64,000 nt of DNA. It comes from Alkaliflexus imshenetskii DSM 15055. GTDB taxonomy: Bacteria; Bacteroidota; Bacteroidia; Bacteroidales; Marinilabiliaceae. Numbering within the stretch: the first letter of the stretch is position 1; each line of letters begins with the position of its first letter. Below are positions 26,778 through 36,007 of the stretch, in pieces. The translations under genes and the position numbers were made by a program. Location of the stretch: positions 1,410,405 to 1,474,404 of the forward strand of contig NZ_KI912105.1 in the NCBI RefSeq assembly GCF_000517065.1. The letters are read 5' to 3'. Below the pieces are notes generated by a model, which had not been told where the DNA came from, searched no databases, and was given only the letters and a program-made list of their open reading frames with translations.

Positions 26778-28286
26778 ATGATTAGCAAAAAAGAACATCA
26801 ATTACCTTTCGACACCTTCCTGAAAGAACTGAAGCAACGCATGCACAATGTTTTTCACACGCGTGCAGACATAAACAACCTTGCTGTTAAAAGAGGAATG
26901 CCCCCTTTTGTAATGCGTGAAATAATGGATCTGAACCCGCTCTCGGTTGGGATACCAACAGAGTATGGCGGCAGAGGTAGTATTATGCGCGAAAACATTG
27001 CGCTTCTTTCCACAGCATCGTATGAGTCACTGGCACTATCACTCACATTTGGCATAAACTCTGCGCTGTTTCTTCAACCTGTGGCAAAATATGCGCAGGA
27101 AGATGCAAAAAAAGAGGTTTTCAACAGGTTTCTGAACCACCAGAACATGGGTGGATTGATGATAACGGAACCCGGCTTTGGCAGCGATGCGCTAAACATG
27201 CAAACTTCGCACACCACTGAAAATGGGATAAGTCACATCCAAGGAACCAAACATTGGGCCGGTCTCACAGGATGGGCCGAGTTTTGGCTGCTAACCTCAC
27301 GCGAACGTGCCCCATCAGGCAATCTCAAACGCGACATTGAATTCTTTATTTGCGATGTAAATAAACCAAATCAACAGATAGTGGTAGAGGAGATTTATGA
27401 GAATCTCGGACTTTACCAGATTCCATACGGAAAAAACCGCCTTGATGTGTTGATTCCCGACAGCCACAAACTGATACCTCATACAACCGGAGTAATGCTG
27501 ATGCTCGACCTGCTTCACCGCAGCAGAATGCAGTTTCCGGGAATGGCACTGGGATTTATACAACGTCTGCTCGATGAATCAATATTGCATGTGCGTGAGC
27601 GACTGGTAGGAGGAAAATCACTTTTTGAATATGATCAGGTACAAAGCAGATTGGCACGTATGCAAGCAGCCTATACCATTGCATCGGCCATGTGTATTCA
27701 CAGCAGTCGCGTGGCTGGCATCGAAAATGACCTCTCAGGGATTGGCGTTGAAGCCAACTCAGTAAAGAGCTATGTGACCGACTTAATGCAGGAAACAGCA
27801 CAATCGGCTACGCAATTGGTAGGAGCGCAAGCCTATAAACTCACCCACATTGCAGGCAGGGGAATCACCGATAGCCGTCCGTTCCAAATATTTGAAGGCT
27901 CAAACGACATTTTATACGCTCAGATTTCGGAGGCGGTGATTAAATCGATGAAAAAAATTAAAGAGACAAACCTGTACAATTACCTGAAACAGTATCATTT
28001 GACGCAGAAATTTGTTGCCGAAACAAAAAACTTGTTTGATTTTGAGATAAACACAACCCTCTCGCAACGCAAAATGGTAGAGCTTGGCCAAATCGTAAGT
28101 AGATTGGTATCAGCCGACTTGGTAGTAAATGCAGGCGAGACTGGCTTCCCCGCAAAACTCATAAAAAATGCCCTGACAGTTATTCGTCAGGACATTGAAA
28201 TGATGTTTAGCTCATTCAAAAACTCGAGCCACCCGGAAGTGGTAGAGAACTATTCAGAGCAAGGTGAATGGTTGCGGTTTACATGA
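26778..28286 (+). CDS. Acyl-CoA dehydrogenase family protein
   Basis: The 502-residue FAD enzyme belongs to the acyl-CoA dehydrogenase fold: N-terminal helical domain (about 1-122), middle beta domain with GGLMITEPGFGSDALNMQT, and a C-terminal helical domain. The probable catalytic base is E373 in FQIFEGSNDILYAQ. It is longer than classical short-chain enzymes (about 380 residues) because of an extra C-terminal helical part of about 100 residues. It likely introduces a double bond into an acyl-CoA, with electrons passed to ETF, but no thiolase, hydratase or ETF gene is near, so the chain and pathway are unknown. The last 8 bases overlap aroA on the other strand. Confidence 0.9.
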   Translation: MISKKEHQLPFDTFLKELKQRMHNVFHTRADINNLAVKRGMPPFVMREIMDLNPLSVGIPTEYGGRGSIMRENIALLSTASYESLALSLTFGINSALFLQPVAKYAQEDAKKEVFNRFLNHQNMGGLMITEPGFGSDALNMQTSHTTENGISHIQGTKHWAGLTGWAEFWLLTSRERAPSGNLKRDIEFFICDVNKPNQQIVVEEIYENLGLYQIPYGKNRLDVLIPDSHKLIPHTTGVMLMLDLLHRSRMQFPGMALGFIQRLLDESILHVRERLVGGKSLFEYDQVQSRLARMQAAYTIASAMCIHSSRVAGIENDLSGIGVEANSVKSYVTDLMQETAQSATQLVGAQAYKLTHIAGRGITDSRPFQIFEGSNDILYAQISEAVIKSMKKIKETNLYNYLKQYHLTQKFVAETKNLFDFEINTTLSQRKMVELGQIVSRLVSADLVVNAGETGFPAKLIKNALTVIRQDIEMMFSSFKNSSHPEVVENYSEQGEWLRFT

Positions 28287-29502
28287 TAAACCCAGCCGCG
28301 GCCAAATCCTGCCAAAAACCAGGATAGGATTTGGTCACCACCATGTGGTCAGCAATTGCTATCGGATTACCGGTTTTTAGAACCGCCGGAGCAAACGCCA
28401 TGGCCATACGGTGGTCTTTATAAGTTGCCACTTCGATGTTGGTTGCAGGCTCTTTTCTTTCGCCTTTCCAAACCAAATTGTCAGCATTATTGGTTTCAAG
28501 AACATATCCGAACTTACCCAACTCAGTAACCAATGCCGAAATACGGTCAGTCTCCTTTATCTTCAGAGTGTGCAGTCCGGTGAAATTAAACGGTACATTT
28601 AAAAAGGCACATGCCACGGCAAAAGTTTGCGCCAAATCAGGCTCATTGGTAAAATCGTGCTTGAAAGATGTTGCCACCTCACCGGTATTGGTTAGCGTTA
28701 GTCCTTTGGCTGAAAACTTGCTCTGCACACCCAGCTTCTTAAACAACTCTGCCACAGCCGCATCGCCCTGCCAACTGTAACGGTCAAGACCCTTGAGGCA
28801 TACCGAGTCACCCTTTTGAGCAAACGCCACCACTTCGAACCAGTAAGATGCGGCGCTCCAATCGGCCTCTACCTTAGCTTCCACCGCCTTATAATTGGCC
28901 ACTGGCACTTCAATCACATTGCCCTCCCATCTGCATTTTACGCCGTACATCTCCATCAACTTTAAGGTTAGATGAATGTATGGTTTTGAGGTGATATTTC
29001 CGGTAAGCCGCAGTTTTAAACCATTCTCCATGGTTGGTCCCACCATCAGCAACGCCGAAATATACTGGCTGCTAATATTTCCGGGCAATTCAAGTTCACC
29101 TCCGGTGAGCGAACTACCAAAAATACGCAAAGGCGGAAAACCTTCATTTTCAAGATACTCAATTCTGGCTCCCAATTGATTCAAGGCATCGACCAACACG
29201 TGAATGGGTCGTTGCTTCATGCGTTCGCTTCCGGTAAGCGTCCACTCTCCCACAATTTTTGCCAGATAAGCAGTTAAAAACCGCATGGTGGTTCCGGCAG
29301 CACCAATGTCAAAATGATTGCTGTTGGAATTAAATACCGAAAGCATGGCTTCTGTATCGTCGCTATCCGACAGGTTTTTAATCGGATAAGGGCTGTAACT
29401 TAAGGCATTCAGAATCAAAAGTCTGTTGCTGATACTTTTGGATGTAGGCAGCTGAACATCAATGGATTTGATTCGCTGAGGGGCATTTATAGTAATGGAC
29501 AT
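28279..29502 (-). CDS. aroA: 3-phosphoshikimate 1-carboxyvinyltransferase (EPSP synthase)
   Basis: The 407-residue enzyme joins shikimate-3-phosphate and PEP to make EPSP in the chorismate pathway. Seen are the N-terminal LPTSKSISNRLLILNAL (substrate Lys/Ser), GAAGTTMRFL, the LTGSERMKQRP loop, the catalytic region TDRISAL with Glu, and the C-terminal DHRMAMAFA. It is shorter than E. coli AroA (427) but within the range for Bacteroidota. It lies 16 bases after aroB in the same direction, so two shikimate steps are co-transcribed. Confidence 0.95.
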   Translation of the reverse strand: MSITINAPQRIKSIDVQLPTSKSISNRLLILNALSYSPYPIKNLSDSDDTEAMLSVFNSNSNHFDIGAAGTTMRFLTAYLAKIVGEWTLTGSERMKQRPIHVLVDALNQLGARIEYLENEGFPPLRIFGSSLTGGELELPGNISSQYISALLMVGPTMENGLKLRLTGNITSKPYIHLTLKLMEMYGVKCRWEGNVIEVPVANYKAVEAKVEADWSAASYWFEVVAFAQKGDSVCLKGLDRYSWQGDAAVAELFKKLGVQSKFSAKGLTLTNTGEVATSFKHDFTNEPDLAQTFAVACAFLNVPFNFTGLHTLKIKETDRISALVTELGKFGYVLETNNADNLVWKGERKEPATNIEVATYKDHRMAMAFAPAVLKTGNPIAIADHMVVTKSYPGFWQDLAAAGFIM

Positions 29503-29518
29503 AATATCTCGTTGAAAT

Positions 29519-30586
29519 TTATTTACCGATAAAATATTTCAAAGCCTCTTCCACCTCGTGACGTTCGCAATGGATGTTAATGGCCACTTCGCCCGGATTT
29601 CGCAGCAATGTAAAATTTATGCGACCGGCCTGATTCTTTTTGTCGTGCGTCATGGTTTCATACAGATAGTCAAAATCTGCAGCGGCATATTCAAAGCTGC
29701 CATAAACCCGCTTCACATATTCGCTAAGCTGCTCCACCAACGCCATGGGAAATTGCAGCTTCAGGTGCGCCAGATAAAGCTCTGCCACCATGCCATACGC
29801 CACGGCATAGCCATGGAAAACAGGACGGTTCTTCTTCAAGGCAAAACTTTCAAATGCATGGCCTATGGTATGCCCGAGGTTCAGCGCCTTGCGAATGTTC
29901 TTCTCAAAGGGGTCGGCCGTAACGTACTCATCTTTTATCTTGATGGATTCGGCCACCAGAGCAGCCAATTCCTTCATGTCAGGATTAAGAATATCGAACC
30001 GCAGCGTACGTTCGAGCATCTCGGTTCCTTTCAGGTAGGCATGTTTAATCATCTCCGCAAAACCCGAAATGAGGTTCTCACTGTCGAGTGTTTTCAGCAG
30101 CGAGGTATCCACCAACACTTGGCGGGCTTGCATAAATGAGCCAATCTCATTTTTAAAACCCATGAAGTTGATGCCGGTTTTTCCTCCAACCGAAGCGTCT
30201 ACCTGCGCCAACAATGTGGTGGGGATATTGATAAATGCAATGCCCCTTTTGAATGTGGCAGCTGCAAAACCACCCAGGTCGCAAGGCATTCCGCCGCCCA
30301 GATTCACCAGCAGCGAATGACGTGTGGCACCACCAACCACCAGGGCTTCCAAAACTTTTGTAAGCGCGGCAATATCTTTATGAGCATCACCAGCACCAAT
30401 TATGATGCACCGATCAAAAGAAATGCCCGGCACTTGCTGAATCAGGGGGAAACACATTTTAAAAGTATTGTCGTCGGTAAGAACAAAAATTTTCTCCCTT
30501 TTATAAGGCTCCAATAATAGAGCAAGGTCGTTGGCCAAGTCATCGGCTAAAGCAACGCTGGTTTCTTTGGTATTGAGTTCTTGCAT
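29519..30586 (-). CDS. aroB: 3-dehydroquinate synthase
   Basis: The 355-residue NAD- and metal-dependent enzyme converts DAHP to 3-dehydroquinate. Marks are the nucleotide motif NLGGGMPCDLGGFAAATFKRG, the TTLLAQVDASVGGKTGINF segment, and metal-ligand region LNLGHTIGHAFES with a later HGYAVAYGM. I chose the ATG at 30586 (MQELNTKETS); the longer frame to 30625 adds 13 residues without support. It is the first gene of aroB-aroA; the next minus-strand gene upstream is the Lnt-like one, 171 bases away. Confidence 0.95.
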   Translation of the reverse strand: MQELNTKETSVALADDLANDLALLLEPYKREKIFVLTDDNTFKMCFPLIQQVPGISFDRCIIIGAGDAHKDIAALTKVLEALVVGGATRHSLLVNLGGGMPCDLGGFAAATFKRGIAFINIPTTLLAQVDASVGGKTGINFMGFKNEIGSFMQARQVLVDTSLLKTLDSENLISGFAEMIKHAYLKGTEMLERTLRFDILNPDMKELAALVAESIKIKDEYVTADPFEKNIRKALNLGHTIGHAFESFALKKNRPVFHGYAVAYGMVAELYLAHLKLQFPMALVEQLSEYVKRVYGSFEYAAADFDYLYETMTHDKKNQAGRINFTLLRNPGEVAINIHCERHEVEEALKYFIGK

Positions 30587-30757
30587 CGTAAGTAGATTAA
30601 TAAGGGTGGCGCCTTTATCAAGCATACCACAACCCTCAAAAGCATCAACATCTTGAGAGTAAATGGATTTCCTGTAAACATTCTATACAGAACTACTTAT
30701 TTAAGCCGCCGCCAACCATCTCTATTCTTAATATAACTAATGCAAAAATACGGTTTT

Positions 30758-32239
30758 TCAACGAGAGCGATTATTGACGTAGCTATAAATTGATATAAAA
30801 CAAAAAACAAGGAATAATAATAAAAGACATATATGATTAACATAAACACCATATTTGCCATAAAAGGAAATACCCTTAGAGAAGTCAATTTCAGATTCAA
30901 CTATCTGATTTTCATTGTAAACACTATTGATTATCTGACCGTTAGCCTTAACAATACATGACACCCCAATCCATGATGATCTGGCAATATCCTTCTGAAA
31001 AGTAATGGCCTGAACTCTGGTTAATAAAAGAGTTAAATCTCTATAATGCCTATTATAAACAAATGGCTCCCTTGCAATTACAAAGATAACTCCGACTTCA
31101 TCATTTAAGTATCTAGCAACATGATTTTCAAAAAAAGATTCAAAACATACAGATACATGAAATTTATCTACCCCCTGACAAAAAACTTCATCTCCATTTT
31201 GAGAAGAAATATATGGATAGGGATTTTTTTCATTTATAAATTTCAATTTACTCAACACACCTGACAATGGAATCCGCTCCCCAAATGGAACTAAGAGTTC
31301 CTTGTTGCGTTGTTGAATTTTATCACATGCGATTGAAACTGCCAAAACTTGCTGATTTTGCCAAGCAAACAAATCAGCCCCTAACACATAAACACTGTTT
31401 GTCCTACTACTACATGCCAACTCCCGCAGATAAACCAAATTGTCATGACTCTCAACTTTTTGATTATTTAACGACACAATTAGTTCAGGTAAAACATTAT
31501 AATCAATGTATTTATTGGCATCAACACTATCAAACAACAGCTTAACTCTCTGCCATATAGCCATTTCATCTTCTGAACTACTAAAACTAAAAACACGAAC
31601 ATTTCGCACCTCATTTTTTTCTTTTTTAAAAAGATAAAAAAAAGATGACAAAGATACCGGGATTAAGAAAACGAATAAAAACATCCAAAGCAAACACCTT
31701 TTTTGGGGGTTTGAAAAAACTTTAGCATCAATTGAATTATAAAGCAAAAAGTTAATTGACAAAATCCATAAACTACCACCAGTTACTCCTGTAAACTGAT
31801 ACCATTGAATTAATTGAGGAGAACCTCCCAAAACGATTCCTAAAGAAGAAAAGGGTGAAGAAAAATCCCATCTCATATAAAGAATTTCAATTAAACCCCA
31901 ACTACAAACAAACAAAGCAACTTTATACCTGGTGTTTAATATTAGAAACAAAAAGGGCAGTATGCCTACAATAATAAACAACACAATTCCCAGAGGTGCA
32001 ACCCTATTTAAAAAAGAATAGCTAAATGAAAAAAGAAACTGCAAGTTTAGGGCATGCCAGGTAATAAGGAAAGATAAAGCACTTAATAATATCAAAACCC
32101 TCTTAGTTTGATAGAAGGCTGAAATGGCAAGAAATGGCACCAGAAAAAAAAAGGAAAAAAAGGAGAATCCGGTTTTATACGAAACAAATAAAATGAAGCC
32201 GCTTAGGAGGCCTGCTATTATCGACTTTAAATAGTCCAT
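30758..32239 (-). CDS. Apolipoprotein N-acyltransferase-like membrane protein (Lnt/nitrilase fold)
   Basis: The 493-residue protein has about seven hydrophobic segments in residues 5-205, then a nitrilase-type soluble domain and one C-terminal membrane segment (about 468-486), the layout of Lnt. The nitrilase triad can be placed: Glu at about 252 (VLPELIVS), Lys at about 313 (NKELLVPFGERIPL) and Cys at about 365 (SVCFESFF, where Lnt has CYE). It may acylate the N terminus of lipoproteins or another amine. It is divergent and notably AT-rich. Its ATG overlaps the stop of the S41 protease gene as TGATG, so the two are translationally coupled. Housekeeping Lnt versus a specialised paralogue cannot be told here. 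Confidence 0.82.
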   Translation of the reverse strand: MDYLKSIIAGLLSGFILFVSYKTGFSFFSFFFLVPFLAISAFYQTKRVLILLSALSFLITWHALNLQFLFSFSYSFLNRVAPLGIVLFIIVGILPFLFLILNTRYKVALFVCSWGLIEILYMRWDFSSPFSSLGIVLGGSPQLIQWYQFTGVTGGSLWILSINFLLYNSIDAKVFSNPQKRCLLWMFLFVFLIPVSLSSFFYLFKKEKNEVRNVRVFSFSSSEDEMAIWQRVKLLFDSVDANKYIDYNVLPELIVSLNNQKVESHDNLVYLRELACSSRTNSVYVLGADLFAWQNQQVLAVSIACDKIQQRNKELLVPFGERIPLSGVLSKLKFINEKNPYPYISSQNGDEVFCQGVDKFHVSVCFESFFENHVARYLNDEVGVIFVIAREPFVYNRHYRDLTLLLTRVQAITFQKDIARSSWIGVSCIVKANGQIINSVYNENQIVESEIDFSKGISFYGKYGVYVNHICLLLLFLVFCFISIYSYVNNRSR

Positions 32240-33240
32240 CAATTAATATTAATTATTTCCAGTGCTTTTTCCAATTGAGGGTCTTCTCCGGTTTGGCTAT
32301 GAACCTCATCATAAAAAGAGCGCGAGACAGGTATAAAAACATCGGGGCTTAAGCCTTTCTCGGTGAGCTGCCCTGAAAGGTTAATACTTCTGGTGGCCGT
32401 ATAAGAAAAGCTCCATCCGCCGGGCAAAAAAACTTCAAAAATAGAACCCCCACCCCCTGATGTGGGCTCCCCAACTATAACACAATTGGTTAAGTCGTTA
32501 ATAATGGTAGCTATGCCATGACCCATGCTGTATGTGTTGCCATTTATTAAAACTACCAAGGGTATATCATCAGGCACCAACCCTGTTCCCTTTAACCTTA
32601 AAGGTTCGGGCTTAGTAAAGGCATTGTGGGCTTTACCACTTTTTGTCTGACTATAAGTAAGTGTTTTTATTCCTGAATAGAAAATGCCACAGATTTTATA
32701 ACCGGTCTCAAATCCTCCTGTACAGTCTCGTAGGTCAATAATTAACCCGTTGGTATAATCGTACCCTTCTAATTCCAACTGATTATAGTTGACAACTTCC
32801 AAAAGGGGTAAAACACGAAGGTAAGCTACCGAACCGGGTAATTGGGCAGTATGGTAACGCACGCCTTCCCTTATCTTAGAATAACCATATCGTTTATAAA
32901 TCTTCCAAAAAACAAGGAAAAACCTATCATCCGAAAACATTTCGGCCCTTTCGCCATTATTCGATCGAACCCATACATGTGCATCGTTAACAATACGAAT
33001 AATTGAATCAAATGCCGCCACCGCCGCCGAGTCGGTTTTAATCTCTTTAAAAACGGGCAGCCAGTCGCTATACACCTTATCCCAATCAACGTTCTTCTCT
33101 TCAAAAAAAACGTAACGCTCGTCCATTATTTCCCAGAACGATTGAAAGATACCCTCATACGAATTATCAGGATTAACAATGCTGTCCTGACACGCCATTT
33201 GGCTGATAAATAATGCAACTGCGATAATTTTTTTAAACAT
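32239..33240 (-). CDS. S41-family peptidase, lipoprotein
   Basis: The 333-residue protein has a lipoprotein signal with Cys17 (FISQMAC), a helical N-terminal tail-protease-like part, and the S41 catalytic core. The likely nucleophile is S238 in VVLINGNTYSMGHGIA; GLIIDLRDCTGGF and VGEPTSGGGG are further family marks. No PDZ domain is apparent. It would act in the periplasm or at the outer membrane on unknown proteins. The downstream Lnt-like gene overlaps its stop codon, which suggests that the two act together, possibly in lipoprotein processing, but that is inference. Confidence 0.88.
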   Translation of the reverse strand: MFKKIIAVALFISQMACQDSIVNPDNSYEGIFQSFWEIMDERYVFFEEKNVDWDKVYSDWLPVFKEIKTDSAAVAAFDSIIRIVNDAHVWVRSNNGERAEMFSDDRFFLVFWKIYKRYGYSKIREGVRYHTAQLPGSVAYLRVLPLLEVVNYNQLELEGYDYTNGLIIDLRDCTGGFETGYKICGIFYSGIKTLTYSQTKSGKAHNAFTKPEPLRLKGTGLVPDDIPLVVLINGNTYSMGHGIATIINDLTNCVIVGEPTSGGGGSIFEVFLPGGWSFSYTATRSINLSGQLTEKGLSPDVFIPVSRSFYDEVHSQTGEDPQLEKALEIININ

Positions 33241-33284
33241 AATGCTTACAAAAGTTTGTTATTATGCTTTAACAGGTAACCTTT

Positions 33285-33412
33285 AAATTTAGATGTAAGA
33301 TAGATAGAGGGGATTTATAAGTTTTTATAGATGTCTTAGCATCTTTCCAGACTTACCGGCCTACCGGCAGGCAGGTCTATCCATCTAATAATCTTAAATC
33401 TAATCATCTTAA
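33285..33412. repeat. AGAT/ATCT-rich intergenic repeat, copy 1
   Basis: The stretch is full of AGAT and ATCT words (TAAGATAGATAGAGG, ATCTAATAATCTTAAATCT). It has an internal inverted segment around ACCGGCCTACCGGCAGGCAGGT. Similar material lies at 53964-54150 and 55204-55282, so this looks like a dispersed intergenic element rather than a gene. Confidence 0.5.
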
Positions 33413-33454
33413 TAAAAATTTCAACATAGAATTTTAACCGCTAAATCAACACTA

Positions 33455-34249
33455 TTAAAGTCCAATACCCAAACCAACCATGTTTTGCATGAATTTTTGA
33501 GTATTACCGTTAATAATAAAACTGTTATACATAAATTGATAACCAATGCTGTACCTTAGCTTACCCGCAAAAAAATCAAGGGTAAATGTATAATCAACCT
33601 TTCGGTAATTACCAAAGTAAGCCAAAACGTTGGGCTCCGTAATATACGAAACCGGCTCGCGGTTGATGGGTGACGGGAAATATTGGTATTCGGGGAAAAA
33701 GCCGCCAACAATAATTGGAACATTTAAATTATTCCGAATTTGTAACTTATCCCATTTGTAAGCCAAATTAATGGCACCGTTGACAGACTGGTTCCAGTTC
33801 CCAACCGGATTCGCAGAAATAAACAGCGCTTCCGTCATTTTTCCGGGGTTAAAATACTCTGCATGACCAAAAATACCTCCACCTGCCTTAACAAAAAACC
33901 GGTTGTTACCTGTTTTAACCGGCCATAGCCAACTACCACCCATATTTATCTCTTTTAAAGTATATGCCGCAGCTTTATCTGACATAAAGTTATTATGCAA
34001 TCGGCCAAAATTGTATTGAATATTAAATATAAAAGTACGGGCTTTCGTCAACGATTGCTTTTCAAAGGTATATGCAATGCCGTTAGTCTTACCCGGTAAA
34101 CCATTGGGAATTACCCGTGTATTGCTAAAGGCTATACAACCATCATAAAAAAAGAATCGGTGCCGAGCTGTTGAATCTGATTTTGATATTTGTGCATTAC
34201 CATTAGCGCAGAATATTAAAATAAGAAAAACGACTACATAATAGTACAT
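33455..34249 (-). CDS. Putative outer membrane protein of unknown function
   Basis: I do not recognise this 264-residue protein. It has a signal peptide (YYYVVVFLILIFCANGNA) and a mature part rich in alternating aromatic/polar strands (FFVKAGGGIFGHAEYF, YTFTLDFFAGKLRYSIGYQF) ending in VGLGIGL, which suggests a beta-barrel. I chose the ATG at 34249; the longer frame to 34309 would start inside the terminator hairpin just upstream. It lies in the AT-rich accessory stretch and is separated from the next minus-strand gene by that terminator. Confidence 0.65.
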   Translation of the reverse strand: MYYYVVVFLILIFCANGNAQISKSDSTARHRFFFYDGCIAFSNTRVIPNGLPGKTNGIAYTFEKQSLTKARTFIFNIQYNFGRLHNNFMSDKAAAYTLKEINMGGSWLWPVKTGNNRFFVKAGGGIFGHAEYFNPGKMTEALFISANPVGNWNQSVNGAINLAYKWDKLQIRNNLNVPIIVGGFFPEYQYFPSPINREPVSYITEPNVLAYFGNYRKVDYTFTLDFFAGKLRYSIGYQFMYNSFIINGNTQKFMQNMVGLGIGL

Positions 34250-34278
34250 ACAAAAGCACTTCAAGGTTGAAAGTATTA

Positions 34279-34321
34279 TAAAAAGGGACTGTCCGTTATA
34301 ATAAAACAATACGGACAGTCC
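34279..34321 (-). terminator. Rho-independent terminator between two accessory genes
   Basis: On the minus strand GGACTGTCCGT (34321-34311) pairs perfectly with ACGGACAGTCC (34296-34286) and is followed by a T run (34284-34279). It lies 11 bases after the stop of the gene ending at 34332 and 30 bases before the ATG of the next gene. Confidence 0.88.
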
Positions 34322-34331
34322 TATAAAAGTA

Positions 34332-35174
34332 TTAATTGGTTTTAATATTACGAATCAATATAAAAGGTAGCACAGCATGACTTTCACCAAAAAGACGATA
34401 AGCTGCACCATCTATTTCTGCTATTTCAATATTCCCCCTCAACAGCGTAATGTAAGCAAGTGCTTTGTCAGGTATATTTTCAAACAATCTGTTATCTAAA
34501 ATTGCTTCTCCATTATCAACTTCAATAACATCAATATTTCTAACATATTGATTAGAGTCGTCGCTTTGTGACAGTGTTGTCCCCAACCATTCAACCATTA
34601 CAACCAGTCCGTTTTCGTTCTTTTCATCAGCATTCCATGCCAATCTAAAATTATCATAAAAACAATAGGGATACAATTCTTCTTCGGTTTCAATTGCAGG
34701 TGCAGTTATCTCTACCAAGTCCGGAATATACATGCTAATGCCAGTCACTTCACCACCTCCACTTTTTAACTGCTGTCCGCTTTTTAATACAAAAGTCACA
34801 TCAGTACCATACCAGTTTTTATAATAGTTATCCACATCTATAACTTTTCCGCTTTTTAGGTTTTTAGAGTTCTTAAGCTCCAATCCGTTTGCTAAAAAAG
34901 TAACACTTGAACCGGCACTTTTTAAATCGCCCGACTTCTCGTTAACAACCGGCACCAATACTCTTTCAGCTAAAGAATGTTCTTTTAATGTTGAGTAACC
35001 GGCCATTTCAGCATCACTGAAAAAATAATTGCTGTATTTTGATGGAGTGGTAGTAATAATTCTCTCAATAACCTTATTCTCAAAAGCTTCTATTTTAGTT
35101 TCTTTTTGAGAAACTTCATTATCATCGCATGAAATTAAGATGACAATTATAAATATATACAATAAATACTTCAT
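34332..35174 (-). CDS. Hypothetical lipoprotein
   Basis: The 280-residue protein is not recognised. It has a lipoprotein signal (MKYLLYIFIIVILISC, Cys16) followed by acidic residues (DDNE), a +2 Asp/acidic pattern common in surface-exposed Bacteroidota lipoproteins. The middle contains several Ser-Gly-Lys stretches (LKSGKVIDV, LKSGGGEVTG) and otherwise looks like a globular beta-rich domain. The start is fixed by the lipobox position. It lies 17 bases after the neighbouring lipoprotein gene, probably on the same transcript. Confidence 0.7.
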   Translation of the reverse strand: MKYLLYIFIIVILISCDDNEVSQKETKIEAFENKVIERIITTTPSKYSNYFFSDAEMAGYSTLKEHSLAERVLVPVVNEKSGDLKSAGSSVTFLANGLELKNSKNLKSGKVIDVDNYYKNWYGTDVTFVLKSGQQLKSGGGEVTGISMYIPDLVEITAPAIETEEELYPYCFYDNFRLAWNADEKNENGLVVMVEWLGTTLSQSDDSNQYVRNIDVIEVDNGEAILDNRLFENIPDKALAYITLLRGNIEIAEIDGAAYRLFGESHAVLPFILIRNIKTN

Positions 35175-35191
35175 AGTTGTTTAAATAAAAA

Positions 35192-35800
35192 TTAGTACAA
35201 TTTTTCCAGACTTAATTCCAGCATTCTATATTCCCCACCTACGTACACTCGCTCAAGAATAATATCGCTCCCAGAAACTCCTGAAGTCGAGGCTATTGCT
35301 TTAAACACCCCGTTAAAGGTTCCGTTTTGCAAAGCATATGGCTCGGCTGATGCTGTTTTTGACCAAACGACATAACCTTGGGTACCATTAGTTGCTCGAT
35401 GAATGCCTGATTTTATTTCAACTGTAACCTGAGGAAATCCATTTGAATTTGTTGGTCCACTTAAATTCCTAATATCATTGATACCTACTGAACGAGCATA
35501 ATTATCGAATGTAAACAAATCTGTTTTACTGGTAGTTCCTGTACATCCGTTAGCTTTAGTAGTAACCTTTATCTCAGATTTCTTTTGTTCATTATGACAA
35601 CAAAAAATACTCGAAAAAGAGGTAATTGGTCCATCTCCATAAATAAATCTGTAATTTAGCAAATCTGCTCCTGCGTAAATTAACTTTAAATCCTGATAAA
35701 CAACCCTTTCATCATTGACCCAATTACATGATTTGATTGGAGGTGGCCCTCCCACCCCATTGTCTTTGCAAGCTGGGAGCATTAAAAAACAACAAAACAA
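35192..35800 (-). CDS. Hypothetical lipoprotein with possibly frameshifted signal peptide
   Basis: The 202-residue frame starts at a TTG and reads MFCCFLMLPAC before the mature part (KDNGVGGPPPIKSCNW), so it has a lipobox but no charged signal start. An ATG at 35816 in another frame reads MKNIS and would join it exactly if one T were removed from the GTTTTG run at 35798-35803, giving MKNISLFCCFLMLPAC. This suggests an indel, from mutation, slippage or sequence error. The body has six Cys, including the CC of SSIFCCHNEQ, and no recognised domain. It precedes the lipoprotein gene at 34332 by 17 bases. Confidence 0.6.
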   Translation of the reverse strand: MFCCFLMLPACKDNGVGGPPPIKSCNWVNDERVVYQDLKLIYAGADLLNYRFIYGDGPITSFSSIFCCHNEQKKSEIKVTTKANGCTGTTSKTDLFTFDNYARSVGINDIRNLSGPTNSNGFPQVTVEIKSGIHRATNGTQGYVVWSKTASAEPYALQNGTFNGVFKAIASTSGVSGSDIILERVYVGGEYRMLELSLEKLY

Positions 35801-35935
35801 AACTTATATTTTTCATATTTTTGTGTGTTTTCTTGAGAGGTGCAACTCTCGTTAGTAAACTTTAGCTTTGAAGCCTTCTTCTTTTGAATTCTTTCGGCAT
35901 TCAGGAGTAGGGGCTTCTTTTTCTCCATTCCGTTT

Positions 35936-35973
35936 GTTTATGCTTACTATTCTTCGGCATAAACAGTTTTTTG
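35936..35973 (+). other. Plus-oriented terminator-like hairpin in a gap
   Basis: GTTTATGC (35936-35943) pairs with GCATAAAC (35957-35964) and is followed by a T run on the plus strand. Both neighbouring genes are on the minus strand, so its purpose is unclear. A second small hairpin, GAGAG/CTCTC, lies at about 35835-35850. Confidence 0.4.
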
Positions 35974-36007
35974 TTTGTCCGTTTCTATTCGAATTAAAAA
36001 AAATAAA

